From Rhynchopus euleeides (Eukaryota; Euglenozoa; Diplonemea; Diplonemida; Diplonemidae): a stretch of DNA of 64,000 nucleotides. The notes beneath the pieces are model-generated. The model ran no database searches. It was not told the origin of the DNA and saw only the letters and a program-made list of their open reading frames with translations. Each line of letters opens with the position of its first letter. Positions within the stretch are counted from its first letter, which is position 1. The stretch lies in the NCBI GenBank assembly GCA_963210315.1, contig OY723253.1, positions 868,001 to 932,000 of the forward strand, given 5' to 3'. The position numbers were made by a program, and so were the translations under genes. This document shows, piece by piece, positions 30,317 through 40,721 of the stretch.

Positions 30317-31303
30317 TCACAACCCGTTCTCTTGGATTTGGTTCCAGGCCGCAGAGAAGTACCTCGCAAACAGGGCCTTGTCCGCTGCAAACCGGTGCAC
30401 GATATAGCGCATGCGCCGGTCGTAGCGCATCACCAAGTCGATCGGCAGCATTACGAACTGACCGCCAGGCCCACCACGGTACTGCAGGTCTGTCTCGCCG
30501 CTCTCGGTCGCCCACGGACCCCACTGCGGGTGGGCAAGGTTGACGAAGAACTCGTTCCCGAACACGTTGTTGTTCCGCGTCCAGTTGCCCTGGTTCCCGC
30601 TGATCTCCTTGTGCATCGCCCCCATGTTATGTCCACCCATCAGCGAGACAGCCTTCCACAAAGCCGCACGGTCCGTGTTCAGCGAGATCCCCAGCTCTGC
30701 GAACTTGTCGAGGAAGTACTGCAGCGTGCTGCGGTGCGGGAAGGCGTCGTGCCCGAAGTGCTTGATGGGCAGCCGGTCGTGTTCCTTCACGCACTTCTCC
30801 GCCATCTCCGCCTCGCTGAAGTCGCGCCGCCCGGGGCGGAAGTGCAGCGTCGGGCTCCCCATGTACTCGAGCGCCACATTCCCCGCCAGCTGGTACAGGT
30901 CTGCGTACGTGATGAAGGGGTGCGCCTCCTTCACCTGCTCCAGCACCATCCCCACGATCTCCAGCCCCTGGTTGTCGCGCAGGTCCAGCTCCGGCCCCCC
31001 GGGGCGCGTGCACCCGCCCGTGCTGCCGCCGACCGGCCGCAGCGCAGGGTTGTACTGCGCCATCGAGTGCCACGCCATGCGCACCAGCAGCGGCCGCAGC
31101 GGCTCCGGCTCCTCCTCAAGCAGCTTCGAGAGGGACGCCACCACAGGCATGTACTGCGCCACCGCCCACGGCGCGATCCCCATGCCTGGGGGTGTCAGCG
31201 GGCCGGGGCTCTCGACCCCGCCTGAGGGGCGTGGCGGCACACCTGCGCACCCACCTGCACACAGCAGCACGGCTGCAGCCACAGACAGCACCCGGTAAGA
31301 CAT
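30317..31303 (-). CDS. Class I haem peroxidase (cytochrome c / ascorbate peroxidase family) with signal peptide
   Basis: Intronless 328-residue frame from the ATG at 31303. It begins with a hydrophobic signal-peptide-like segment (SYRVLSVAAAVLLCAGGCAG) and a Pro/Gly linker. The catalytic distal site is RMAWH (R75, W78, H79); the proximal His is H225 in MGGHNMGAMH; W241 follows in GNWTRNNNVFGNEFFVNL; the hydrogen-bonding Asp is in MLPID (289). The NNVF-NEF-NL segment and the C-terminal QENGL resemble cytochrome c peroxidase more than plant ascorbate peroxidase. It reduces H2O2 using a one-electron donor that sequence alone does not settle. The leader implies secretory-pathway, plastid or other endomembrane targeting rather than a mitochondrial presequence. 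Confidence 0.88.
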   Translation of the reverse strand: MSYRVLSVAAAVLLCAGGCAGVPPRPSGGVESPGPLTPPGMGIAPWAVAQYMPVVASLSKLLEEEPEPLRPLLVRMAWHSMAQYNPALRPVGGSTGGCTRPGGPELDLRDNQGLEIVGMVLEQVKEAHPFITYADLYQLAGNVALEYMGSPTLHFRPGRRDFSEAEMAEKCVKEHDRLPIKHFGHDAFPHRSTLQYFLDKFAELGISLNTDRAALWKAVSLMGGHNMGAMHKEISGNQGNWTRNNNVFGNEFFVNLAHPQWGPWATESGETDLQYRGGPGGQFVMLPIDLVMRYDRRMRYIVHRFAADKALFARYFSAAWNQIQENGL

Positions 31304-31777
31304 TTCTGGGCTGTGCGGACCGAAGAGCAAGCGGCAAAGCGGGTGTTGCGTGTGTGGATATGTGGGGGTTGAACTGTTGGGCGAGTGCATGGGCGTGTGT
31401 CATGACCAAGGCTTGAGTAGGTGTCCACGTCACAAATCGAACACCCACCCGTGGTCGCACCATGCTGTGTGCGCAAGGGCGGGGGCGGGATCCAAGCAAT
31501 TCATATGCTGGGCAAGACAGGGCACGAGACTCACGTCAGGAGGGGGGGGTGGCGTGGTGGGGCAGGGAGAGGCGTGTGCTGCTAACTGTATCCCAACCCC
31601 GTTCCCTTGCCGCAGCAGCCGGCCCTGGTGAAGGGTTAGGGGGGGTGGGGGGGGGGGAGAGAACTCGACCCCCGAAGATCAAGAATGGGGAAAGAAGGCG
31701 AAGGAGAAAGAACATGCGTGCATCGTGTGTGCGAGGCACTCCCGCCCTCGTCCCCGCAGGCCATCCTCCGCCGCGAA
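31304..31777. other. Intergenic stretch downstream of DRC2
   Basis: GT-rich and G-tract sequence (31636-31660) without a supported gene. It should contain the peroxidase promoter/leader and the DRC2 3' untranslated region. Confidence 0.4.
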
Positions 31778-34335
31778 CTACACACGCTGCTTCGCGACAC
31801 TCATCACGACCTGTGGAGGGTGGTTGGGCAAGGTCGGGAGAAAGCAAGCCAATCCATACCTGCTTGGCCTCGATGACGGACACACCGCTGACCGGTGGAG
31901 CCGCAGTATTGACTGGGGTGCCTTTGAACGTATGGCACGCGAGGAGGTTGTTCCGGCTGCCCATCACCTGTGAGTGGCGCGGTGGTTGGGCGCATTGCTA
32001 GTGGGGTTTGGGTCAAGAAACACAGGAAGCAGGCAGCAGGTGGGCGGCCAACACGATTTGCTGCGTTTTTCTGTTCAAATGTGCCGCACAGAACGTCAAA
32101 TGAGTTCGATCCGGTAAGCTGTGCACAAAATACAAACCATGCGGCACATACGTCGTTATTCACGGAGATGCCATCCAGATATTGCTTCAGTAGCGCACGC
32201 AGCTTCTGGTTTTCGTTCATCAAATGGTACTTCTCGCGGTCGATGGCTGCGTTGTCGAGGAGGACTTTATTGAACTTCTTCCAGAAGTTCTCAAGGTACT
32301 GCCACTCCTTCGCGAGGCCGTCTTGGCGGAGCAAGCTCGACATCTCGTTAGCAGCGGCCTCCAGCTGTGGGTCCATCGGTGGCTTGGGGTTGCCGGAGAG
32401 CTCTGCTTCGAACTGGATCTGCTTTTCGGCGTTGATCTTCGTCTCCAGTTCAACCTCCTCCACAGACAGGCTGTTGTGGAAGCTCAGCACACGCTCACGC
32501 TCTGTTTCAAGCGTGCGGCACAGCTCAGATAGGCGAAGAACCCGCTTCGCCTTCTCCGACCCTTTCTCCAGTGAGCTTTTCGTGTCCCGCGCCTGTGCGA
32601 CAAGCCGGTTTAACTTGTCCTCCTGCAGCTTGCGCCACCGCTGCATTTTGTGCTTCAGCTCTTTGAAGTGCTTTGCTGTCATCTCTTTCTCCTCCTTCAT
32701 CGCCTTGTTCCGTTCCTCGCATTCCTGTGACAGGGGTGTGGTGAACAAGGAACCGGCCACACTGGCATGCACATTCAGGAGGGTTGATCTTGATAGCCAC
32801 GGGTGCCTGACTTACACTGAGACGACAGTCACGTATACAAGTCGCTAAAAGGTGATGTACCCACCAATTGTTTTGACGCAGGTCAAGTCACAAGTATCTA
32901 TCGTAGACACGCTGATCGTAATGCGAGAGCGACACTGACGACGTCGACGCACTGAGTGTCGATGCAACTCAACGCCAGCACGGACCGGTGGTGCCCACGT
33001 AAGGCCCCTGTCCAAACCCCCCCATTCCTTCACCGAGGAATGGTATGGCCGAGAGGTACTGCCCGGTCGAAGTACGCGCGGTTTGATGACCGAGACGGCA
33101 GGCTGTGGAGCCGGTATTGTGGGCTCCTCGGGTACATCCACCACCAGTAGGGGACTGGGATCATTTCTCCTTGCACGTGTCAGAGGAGTCCAATGAATTC
33201 TTCGGCATCAGGAAGGGCGGGAAGGAGGAAGGGGAGGGCATGGAAGGGGAGACGATGATTGTGCCGGGTGTGTCCAGTGTAATGTCGTAGTACCAATATT
33301 TATTTTTCGCTTGTATATTTTTACCTGGAACAGCAGCATTGTCATTTCCCAAAACGTCACCACTGCATACCTTGATGTTATTTGCGAGGTTGGCCTTCCA
33401 GTTCGCAATCATCTCTTGGAGCTTCAGGATACGCCGCATCTGCCGGTTGATCTGCCAGAGTGTTTGCGGTTGTGCCCCCCTTATTACCATGCGAGCTGCC
33501 GATCCCCCACCACAAAGGACTGCCACGACACCCCCCACCCCACCCCACCCACACTCTCTTTGCACACCTTATCTGCGGTTTCAGCGTCCTTATTTGTAAG
33601 GTCGAGGTACGTCTTCATCTTCTCCTCTGCAGACTGCATATACTTGTCATGCTCGTGGTTGATCTGATGCTGATACTCCAGAATCTCCGTCTCGAGCATC
33701 TGCTTCAGAACGTTGTACTCCTCCTGGTTCTTGTCACGCGTCTCATCCTTCTTCTGCGAGAAATCAGTCTGGATCTCAGAATCCTGCTCATCAGCATCCT
33801 TCTTGATGGCATTCATAATGGCATGCAATGCCTCCACCTCCTTATGGTGCTTCGCGACGATCTCCGCCTTCTCCAGCTCGAACTCCTGCTTGAGCTCTTT
33901 GAGGTCAGACTCATACTCTGCGTCGAGATCGGACATGCGTTGGTTCTGAAGCTCAATCAGAGAGTCGATGTTTTGGAGATGGGTGCGCAGCGCAAGCTTG
34001 TGCTGCTCCTCCGCTTCATTGAGGTCATTCATAAGCATCTCGACCACGGCATTCTTCCTGTCCAACGTCTTGTCGTAAGTTTGGCGCAGAACCTCAACCT
34101 CGGCACTCAGCTCGATATACTTCTCGCGCCTGAGGAGCTCGACCCATCGCATCTGCACCTCACGCAGCGACTCCTGGCTGTACCGAGCTTCCTCCTCCAT
34201 CAGCTCCTGCATGCGTGTCTTGATCAGCGTCTCACGCTTCTTCCGCTCCTCAAGCTCCTTCATCTTGTCATTCTCCCCGCCACCCTTCTGCGTCACCTTG
34301 GCGCCACCCTTCATCAGCTTTCCATAGAGAGGCAT
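31778..34335 (-). CDS. DRC2: Dynein regulatory complex subunit 2 (CCDC65 family), 5 exons
   Basis: Exons 33568-34335, 33371-33451, 32152-32724, 31860-31967 and 31778-31810 join in phase 0 throughout (768, 81, 573, 108 and 33 nt) to 520 residues. Donors are GTGTGC, GTATGC, GTATGT and GTATGG; acceptors are CAG. The product is almost entirely coiled coil. Family-specific stretches are YDKTLDRKNAVVEMLMNDLN, EAEEQHKLALRTHLQNIDSL, CEERNKAMKEEKEMTAKHF and the C-terminal ALLKQYLDGISVNND. DRC2 is a core rod subunit of the nexin-dynein regulatory complex on axonemal doublets, so this organism builds a motile cilium at some stage. Length is close to that of known DRC2 proteins. Confidence 0.92.
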
Positions 34336-34437
34336 CTTGCTGCACTGCTGCCCTCAGGGCCTGCCCACGCTCCCACGGCAGTGGAAGAGAGACCTCTTGA
34401 AGAAGGGAGAAGCAACAAGCGACAGGCAGCGTCTGGG

Positions 34438-34444
34438 ATATATA
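34438..34444 (-). promoter_or_regulatory. Possible TATA-like element upstream of DRC2
   Basis: TATATAT about 105 bp upstream of the DRC2 start codon in otherwise GC-rich DNA, with ATTGG next to it on the coding strand. Position and composition only; no transcription-start evidence. Confidence 0.25.
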
Positions 34445-35349
34445 CCAATCCGTGCTATATTATGTGTGTAAATGAGACTCGAGCCGAGGGGTATGGGTGG
34501 TTTGCGGGTTTCCCCCTGCCACCCGCCCCCCCCCCCCCCTTTGCCTCCGGCCCGCTGGCGTCTTGGTGGGAAACTCGATCCCTTGAGGGGAGGTGGTGTA
34601 CCTCTCTGTGTACCTGCTTCTCGCGAAGCAGGCAATGTGCGATGCGTGTGTTGTGTAAATCCTGTAAGGTGGGGTGGGGGTGAGGTGATGCTTGCAGGCA
34701 CGGTGGACTCCCGCACGTCGGGGTGGACCCTTTTGGGATGTCGGAATGGCGGGGGTCGTCTGGGCACCAAAAATAGCAGGGCAGACTCCCGCTAGCGGGG
34801 GTCCAGACCCCCGCTCCAGGGGGTGAGAGTCCACCGTGGGGGGTTGTAAGGGGAGCACCCCTGGCGTGCGAGGCAACTGAACCCTGTGAGGGCGGAGGGG
34901 GGAGGGGGGGGGGGGGGGGAGCCTCCACCCTGCTACTGCGATGGTTCTTTCAACAAGCGCATTCTTTACCATCCGGAGCTTCGCCCCCCCCCCCCCCATC
35001 ACACCACACCTGTCCAACGCCACACGGCAAAGGGGGTGGGGGTGAGGGTGGGGAGGGGGGGCACTAACTTACAATACCAGCCACCCTTCGCACAGTGGGA
35101 GAGGGTGGGCTCAGCAGGGGCGCAGACACTCTGCAGACAACACATCTACAAGCAATAAACAAATCGGATGTGAACACACAAAGATTTCCTGATTCCAGCA
35201 GGGTTTCCATCGCGTTCGACGCAGCATTGGCGTGGGGGGGGAGGGGCGATGGCAAGGCGAGGGGTGGATTTCCTATGTATGTGAACCATTTGGCGTTCTC
35301 CTCCTCTTACCCGCCTCCCCACTCCCCTCAACACCCGCACCACCGCATG

Positions 35350-35487
35350 AAATTCGTACACCCCTTCGCTTTATGGTGAAGGCATCCTGCCCAGCAGCAG
35401 AAGAATAGGAAAAAAACGCACAGCTGCCGCAAACATATGAAGGGGCAATAAATGTGTTCCTCCCAAAAAGCTCCAGCCGTACGATTT
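35350..35487. repeat. MITE-like element with AAATCGTAC ends, copy 1
   Basis: About 138 bp bounded by AAATTCGTAC and CGTACGATTT in inverted orientation, with an internal CCTGCCCAGCA. A second copy at 42510-42675 has the same ends and core; 42986-43046 repeats the core only. Confidence 0.6.
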
Positions 35488-36149
35488 ATTTTTCCGCGAT
35501 ACAATTTATGTAAGAGCAACATACACGCCACAAAACTAAAAGATTGGGAACGCCACTCTCGCGGAATGGCTGCTAAAGAGTACGGCCCAAAAAAATCGCT
35601 CAATTCGTTCCAATTCATTCGATGTCGCCGCCAGCCCCCTCCCCCTGCTCCACCCCCCCCACCCCCTTCATTCGTTCTCGGGGGGAGCGGGGGCAGCGGC
35701 AGCTTCGGTAGAAAAAAGACTGGCGCTTGCGACACCACGGCACGCAATAATGGGCAGGTCTTATGGCAATACAAAACACTTCAGAAGATGGGAGATGGCA
35801 AGGCAGGGGCAGGGGCAGGGGGATGGGTGGGGGGGGCGGGGGGCGGGGGGCGCGGACAGAGACTGCAGCACCTCACACCTCTGCGGGGGGAGGGGGGGGG
35901 GGGTGTTCTGCGCCGTGAATGGGGGTATTTAGCCAACTCCATAAAGAGTCGGGCATCGCACACAAGCACACGCGTGCGCTTGACAATACTGATGACCACG
36001 CACACCAGGCCCGCCACTGACACGGTAATCATGGTTGTTTAGTGGAAAGCACACCGAGGCGGGCTCTGGTAGGACCTGCACTTGTCACATAGGCACGCAG
36101 CAGGGCAGTGGGTCTGACATGAGGCCCGTCAGCCCTGCTGCAGGTGTGG

Positions 36150-37967
36150 TCAGCTGTCAAGCAGCTTGACATGTTTGAATAGTGATGCGGCCTGCCAGCC
36201 GTCTGGTTTTACCCAGACCTGCCCCAGGCGGTTCGACAGCACCGTGCCCTCCAGCCAGGGACCTCGTGAAGCAGCGGTGACCTTGACACGGGTTCCGGGT
36301 GGCGGGAGGGCGTCCAGCGACGCGCAAGGGCTCTGCTCAGTGTCAGATGCCGAATCCTCCTCCTCAGACGTCACGGAGAGATCGGCGGAGCTGCTCAGCG
36401 TCGGGGAGGGGGGGACGAACTGTGGGGTGCGGAGAGTCGTGCGCACGTTAGCCACAGACAGATCCGAGCGCACGGGGCGCGCCTTCGGCTCGACCGCCAC
36501 CGTCGGGGACACCGGGGCTGCCCCATCGAAGGCAGACGAAAAATTCATCACCGAGGTCACGATGGGGGATGCAAGCGTGACGGTGGACGGCGGCCGCTCC
36601 CCCCGCGCCCCTGCATCCTCCAGCTGGGGCACCCCCACGGCAGCCACAGCGCTCGGGACCGCAGCCTCGGGACCGGATGCCTCTGTCTGGCTGCCCACCG
36701 TCGCCATCTCGGCACTCGGCAACGGGACTGGCGTCACCGCCTCCTGATCCACAGTGCTGGTGGCAGCATCCGTCTTCGGCGTCTCCACCCTGCTGGGCAC
36801 AGAGGGCGTCTCGCTCCTCACCGACCTCTCGCTGGGCGACGCGGCACGGGAGGGATGCGACTGATGCGACTGCCCCGCGGGCGACCCACTCCTCAAGCTC
36901 CTCGCGCTGCTCCGCAGCGAGCCTTGCCGCCAGCCCTGCCGCGGGGACTCGAGCCGCCCCTCCAGCTCCTGTGCCCAGCGTCGCTTCTCCTCGTCCACAG
37001 CACGCTGCAGGCCTGCAGTGACGCTGTCCCGCCGATACATGGAGGGGAGGGGGCTGGCCGTGGGGCTGGGCGCAGGTGGGCGCCGCGGCGTGGGTGTGCT
37101 GGTGTGAGTCGGGGAGGCGTCCCCTGCGGCGGGTGTGCCGCGCGGCGGCGTCTGGGGAGGGTGCGGCGCGCGTGCCGGGGGGGCGTGCGGCACAGGCAGG
37201 TTGCGGTTGGGCTCCTCCGAGGCGAGCGCCCTGCTGGCGCGCATCATGCGCTCCAGCTTTTCGAGGCGTGCGTCGATGAGGTCGATGTCCAGATCCTGCA
37301 TGCGCCGCGCGTCCATCGTCTGCGATGCGGGCGACATGCTGCGCTGCACCGACGGCGACGACCTGCGCCCCTCGGGGGAGGATCCCCGCGACGACGCCTC
37401 GACACCCATACGCAAGGCCTCCTGCTCCAGCTCCTCCAGCTGACGCACCCGCCGCCGCACCTTACTGGCAGCGCCTGCCTGGTTGGGCCCCGCCTCGGCC
37501 TCCGCTTCCTCACCTTCCCCACCATCCTCCTCACCTTCCTCAACCCCGTCCTCAGCCTCAGCCTCCACACCCTTCGACGCGCGCCTTGTGGGCTGCTGCG
37601 GATACGGCGATGGCGGCTGCAGCGCATGCGGTGGTGTTGATGCGCGGGAGAGGCTAGCCCGCCGTTGGCTGGCCCTGCGTGCCGCAGGGCGAGTGGGTGC
37701 GTCGCCGTCGCCGCCGTCCTCGCTCTCGGCAGGGGAGTAGGAGTGAGAGGGGCGGCCTTTCGCCCGCTCGTAGACCAGCTTCTCGAGGGGCCACTGGAGG
37801 CTGGGGCTCGCAGAGGCGTTCCCGCTGCGGTGCGAGAGGCACCAGCTCTCGAACTCGATCCCGAGAAGCTTCATGTGTGTCACGCTCATGGCGCGCTGCT
37901 GCTCGCCCAGCCCACGCCGCAGCGCAACCTCCAGGAGATCTGCATCGCTCTCGTCTTCGGCATGCAT
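36150..37967 (-). CDS. Unidentified 605-residue, largely disordered protein with C-terminal SH3-like segment
   Basis: Single frame from ATG 37967 (MHAEDESDADLLEVALRRGL) to the stop at 36150, no intron needed. The first ~70 residues look folded and helical. The middle is Ser/Pro/Arg-rich disorder with Glu runs and two predicted short coiled coils (VRRRVRQLEELEQEALRM; DLIDARLEKLERMMRAS). The last ~50 residues (GTRVKVTAASRGPWLEGTVL ... FKHVKLLD) resemble a small beta-barrel such as SH3, Tudor or KOW. I do not recognise the family. The conserved-looking ends separated by disorder suggest an adaptor or cytoskeletal scaffold, but that is inference. Confidence 0.7.
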   Translation of the reverse strand: MHAEDESDADLLEVALRRGLGEQQRAMSVTHMKLLGIEFESWCLSHRSGNASASPSLQWPLEKLVYERAKGRPSHSYSPAESEDGGDGDAPTRPAARRASQRRASLSRASTPPHALQPPSPYPQQPTRRASKGVEAEAEDGVEEGEEDGGEGEEAEAEAGPNQAGAASKVRRRVRQLEELEQEALRMGVEASSRGSSPEGRRSSPSVQRSMSPASQTMDARRMQDLDIDLIDARLEKLERMMRASRALASEEPNRNLPVPHAPPARAPHPPQTPPRGTPAAGDASPTHTSTPTPRRPPAPSPTASPLPSMYRRDSVTAGLQRAVDEEKRRWAQELEGRLESPRQGWRQGSLRSSARSLRSGSPAGQSHQSHPSRAASPSERSVRSETPSVPSRVETPKTDAATSTVDQEAVTPVPLPSAEMATVGSQTEASGPEAAVPSAVAAVGVPQLEDAGARGERPPSTVTLASPIVTSVMNFSSAFDGAAPVSPTVAVEPKARPVRSDLSVANVRTTLRTPQFVPPSPTLSSSADLSVTSEEEDSASDTEQSPCASLDALPPPGTRVKVTAASRGPWLEGTVLSNRLGQVWVKPDGWQAASLFKHVKLLDS

Positions 37968-38022
37968 TGCTGCCTGGCTGGGGGGTCGGGGGGTGGAAAC
38001 GTTGGGGGGGGCAGATGTATAA

Positions 38023-38924
38023 CATAGATGGCAGAAAATTAATTTTTGTAATTTTTAATTTTTGCTATCCGAAAAGTTAATTTTTTGAAAAATTAATTTT
38101 AATTAATTTCCGGAATTAATTTTTCAAAAAATTAATTCCGGAAATTAATTGCAGTTAATCGCCCCTCCCCAGCTACGCAAGGTGAAAAGTGGGAAAAATC
38201 GGGCAGTTCGATAGGCCACGGTCCGGGATGCAGACAGGGGATGAGCTTGGCACAGCCTCTCAAATTCGAAATTTTCTCATGGTGTGCGAATGTGTTCAGA
38301 GTAACGGAAAATGCCCAAATTTTCATGTATCGAAAGAGTTGGCGAGCAATTCGTCCTTCTGTTCAATTCGACCCAAAACTGCCACCAGCCATTTTCTAAG
38401 GGCTTCTGGGTGGGTTCTGCTGACCAGAAAAATCGCTGAAAGATGGCCAGAAACCCCCAAAAACCACCCAGAAATGGCCAGAAATCGGTGTTTGGTCACA
38501 TTTTTCACCCAGGAACACGTTTTTGGGCCTCTGTGAAAATTTCGATTTTCTGACATTTTTCGCGATTTTCTACAACTACTCGCCCACACAAAAACCATTT
38601 TTTAGCAGGGAAATGCACAAAATCAACGAATTGGGCCGTTTTAACCCCTTTCGTGCACTTTTTGGTCCCAGAAGGGGGTATCTGGGGTGTTGGGGTCCCC
38701 CTACGACTTGTCCGTTTTTGTGTTCAAAGGGCCAAAAATGGCCAATTTTCCAAAATTAACTTTTTAATTTCCAAAAATTAAAAATTAATTTTCGATTATT
38801 CGCCGGAACAGCAAAATTAATCAAAATTACTCCCAAAAATTAAAAAGTTAACTTTTCAAGCGGAAATTAATTTTCGGGAAGATGGCAATTAAAAATTACA
38901 AAAATTAATTTCCTGCCATCTATG
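38023..38924. mobile_element. 902-bp MITE-like element with TIRs and a 6-bp target duplication
   Basis: Ends are CATAGATGGCAGAAAATTAA and, inverted, TTAATTTCCTGCCATCTATG; the similarity continues through AATTTTTGTAATTTTTAATT. Flanks on both sides are GTATAA (38017-38022 and 38925-38930). The TIR zones are extremely AT-rich, full of AATTAATT, unlike the host DNA; the 600-bp centre has no coding potential. It is therefore a non-autonomous DNA transposon whose transposase is encoded elsewhere. Confidence 0.92.
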
Positions 38925-38930
38925 GTATAA

Positions 38931-40721
38931 GGCTCCCCTGGTGGAGATTTCGACTCGTCGTGTGGCGGGGCGAAATCAACTGGTCGGCCCATAGGTGGAA
39001 GGGGAGGGGGGGGTGCTTCCGGTCCGAGGAAAATCCCGAGGGGCGGGTGCCCCTTTTTCGGTTTTCGGAAAATCTTGGTGGCTTTGCAAAAAAGGGAACA
39101 GACGCAACTTCCCACCAGTCTTGGCTGTGGAGGTGTTGCCTTGTTGTGGTTTTGTGTTGCTCTCTCAGAACACACTGCGCGCGGGTACGCTCCCACTGAC
39201 TCTTTCGCTGTGACAAGCAAGCTTGTTTGGGCAAAAAAGCGCTACCCCCTTTCACCCCGCTGTCTTTTTGCCACGGACAGGGTCCTGTTGTGGTAAATGA
39301 ACGACCTACTTGCCTCCTTGGCGAGCCCACCCTTCTGCCTTGCAAGGGAACGCAATGTCCACCCCTTCGGCACCGACGAACAACAGGATGCCAGCCGCTC
39401 TGGCTGGTGTTGCGGCAACGCACGCACTAACCTGTGCCAGTGGGATGGCGCTGACTGATCCAGCACAGAGCTACCCACTCGTCGATACCGTTTGCCTCGG
39501 GGCATGATCTCCCGAAACATTTGCACCCCAGATCTTGGAGCAGCTCGTCCGTTTGTGCGCTGCTATCCCCAGCTGATGTCATTTGCTTCGCAGAATCTCA
39601 TCTGACACACGGGGGGCTCGCCGGTACAACAGGCAGGGAAACCACAACGGTGTCTTCGCTGCGGGTGCCGAATGGTGTATATTTGGTGTACTTCTCCCAC
39701 TTGTGTGATTCCCCACCAAAACTTTGCTGACACCTGTCAAGGCTGTCGAAATACCCCCCCCATTGGTGTTATTTTCGAAGGTTTGCCAACGGGGGCCCCA
39801 ACGTTCTAAACAAAAAATGAGGGCCTGAACAATGCGGGGTACTGCAGCTGATGGGTATCACAAAGTGAAGCCCCAATAACATATCCATGACCCACGCCAC
39901 GTGCCCATCTAATCCAGCAATTCCGCATATGACTGATCCATCAAAGGCCAAGAGTTGAAAACATGCGCAGGCAGGGCTGAGGCCTGGTCCAAACAATCGG
40001 CGTGCCGTTCTTTCTTTGAAAAACTGAATGTTTCGGCTTTCCCACGCTCCATCTGAACCACACCCTCCCCCCACACCCCCCCTCCACACGTGAACGCTTT
40101 TTTTGAAAAAGCGCCGATGCCACTTGGTAGGAGCAGGCTAGCAACGCGCCCCCTCCCTGCAGACCACGGTACACCCCACTCTACTTCGGGAGCCCACCAT
40201 GGCCCCAGCTGCACTGCTTGCTTGAACACCTCACGCCTCTGGGTCACCTGGGCCACGAGCCCACCTCACGCGCGTGGCAAAATACACGCCCGCAACGGGG
40301 TAGAGGAGACCCCATTCCCACACACGTGATCCTGTTGAACACACCGAACTCATGCTTGGTGCGATCCAGGCACAGACAATATAACCACCCGTCGGCAGTA
40401 TCGAGGACTGCTTGGCGCGGGTCACCTCGGGATAGCACCATCTGGGAAGCGACGTTGACACGCCGTACGCCACGAAGCGTTTAAGACAGCCGAGGAGAAG
40501 AGACGAGGGCAAGCCGCGCCAGGCAGATGCCTGGCGTCTGGAGACGTCTCGAATGCCCACAGCGAATGAGGGGGGGGGGGGGGTGGGGTGGGAGACGTTT
40601 GTTGCCCAGTGCGCTGGATGTTTGCGCTTACGGCTTCGCAGGGGGTGTGGTTGGTTCCGCACCGCCTCGCCACCTCGCCCACCTCTTCGCGGGGAAGGGG
40701 GGAGAAAACCGACCGCAGGTG
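38931..40721. other. Intergenic stretch downstream of the TPR-SAM gene
   Basis: No supported gene on either strand. A 14-G run lies at 40570-40583. The first kilobase has moderate GC content and could contain further degraded repeats. Confidence 0.5.

Larger units (their letters stand above)
34336..36149. other. Intergenic stretch between DRC2 and the disordered-protein gene
   Basis: Contains C runs at 34526-34539 and 34984-34997, a G run at 34904-34919, G-rich sequence around 35805-35905 and a MITE-like repeat at 35350-35487. No supported gene. Confidence 0.5.

Noticed and set aside
31240..31303. Bacterial lipobox (CAGGC) in the peroxidase leader
   Set aside because: The surrounding genes are spliced and eukaryotic, so a bacterial lipoprotein signal is not a sensible reading; the segment is better explained as a eukaryotic signal peptide.
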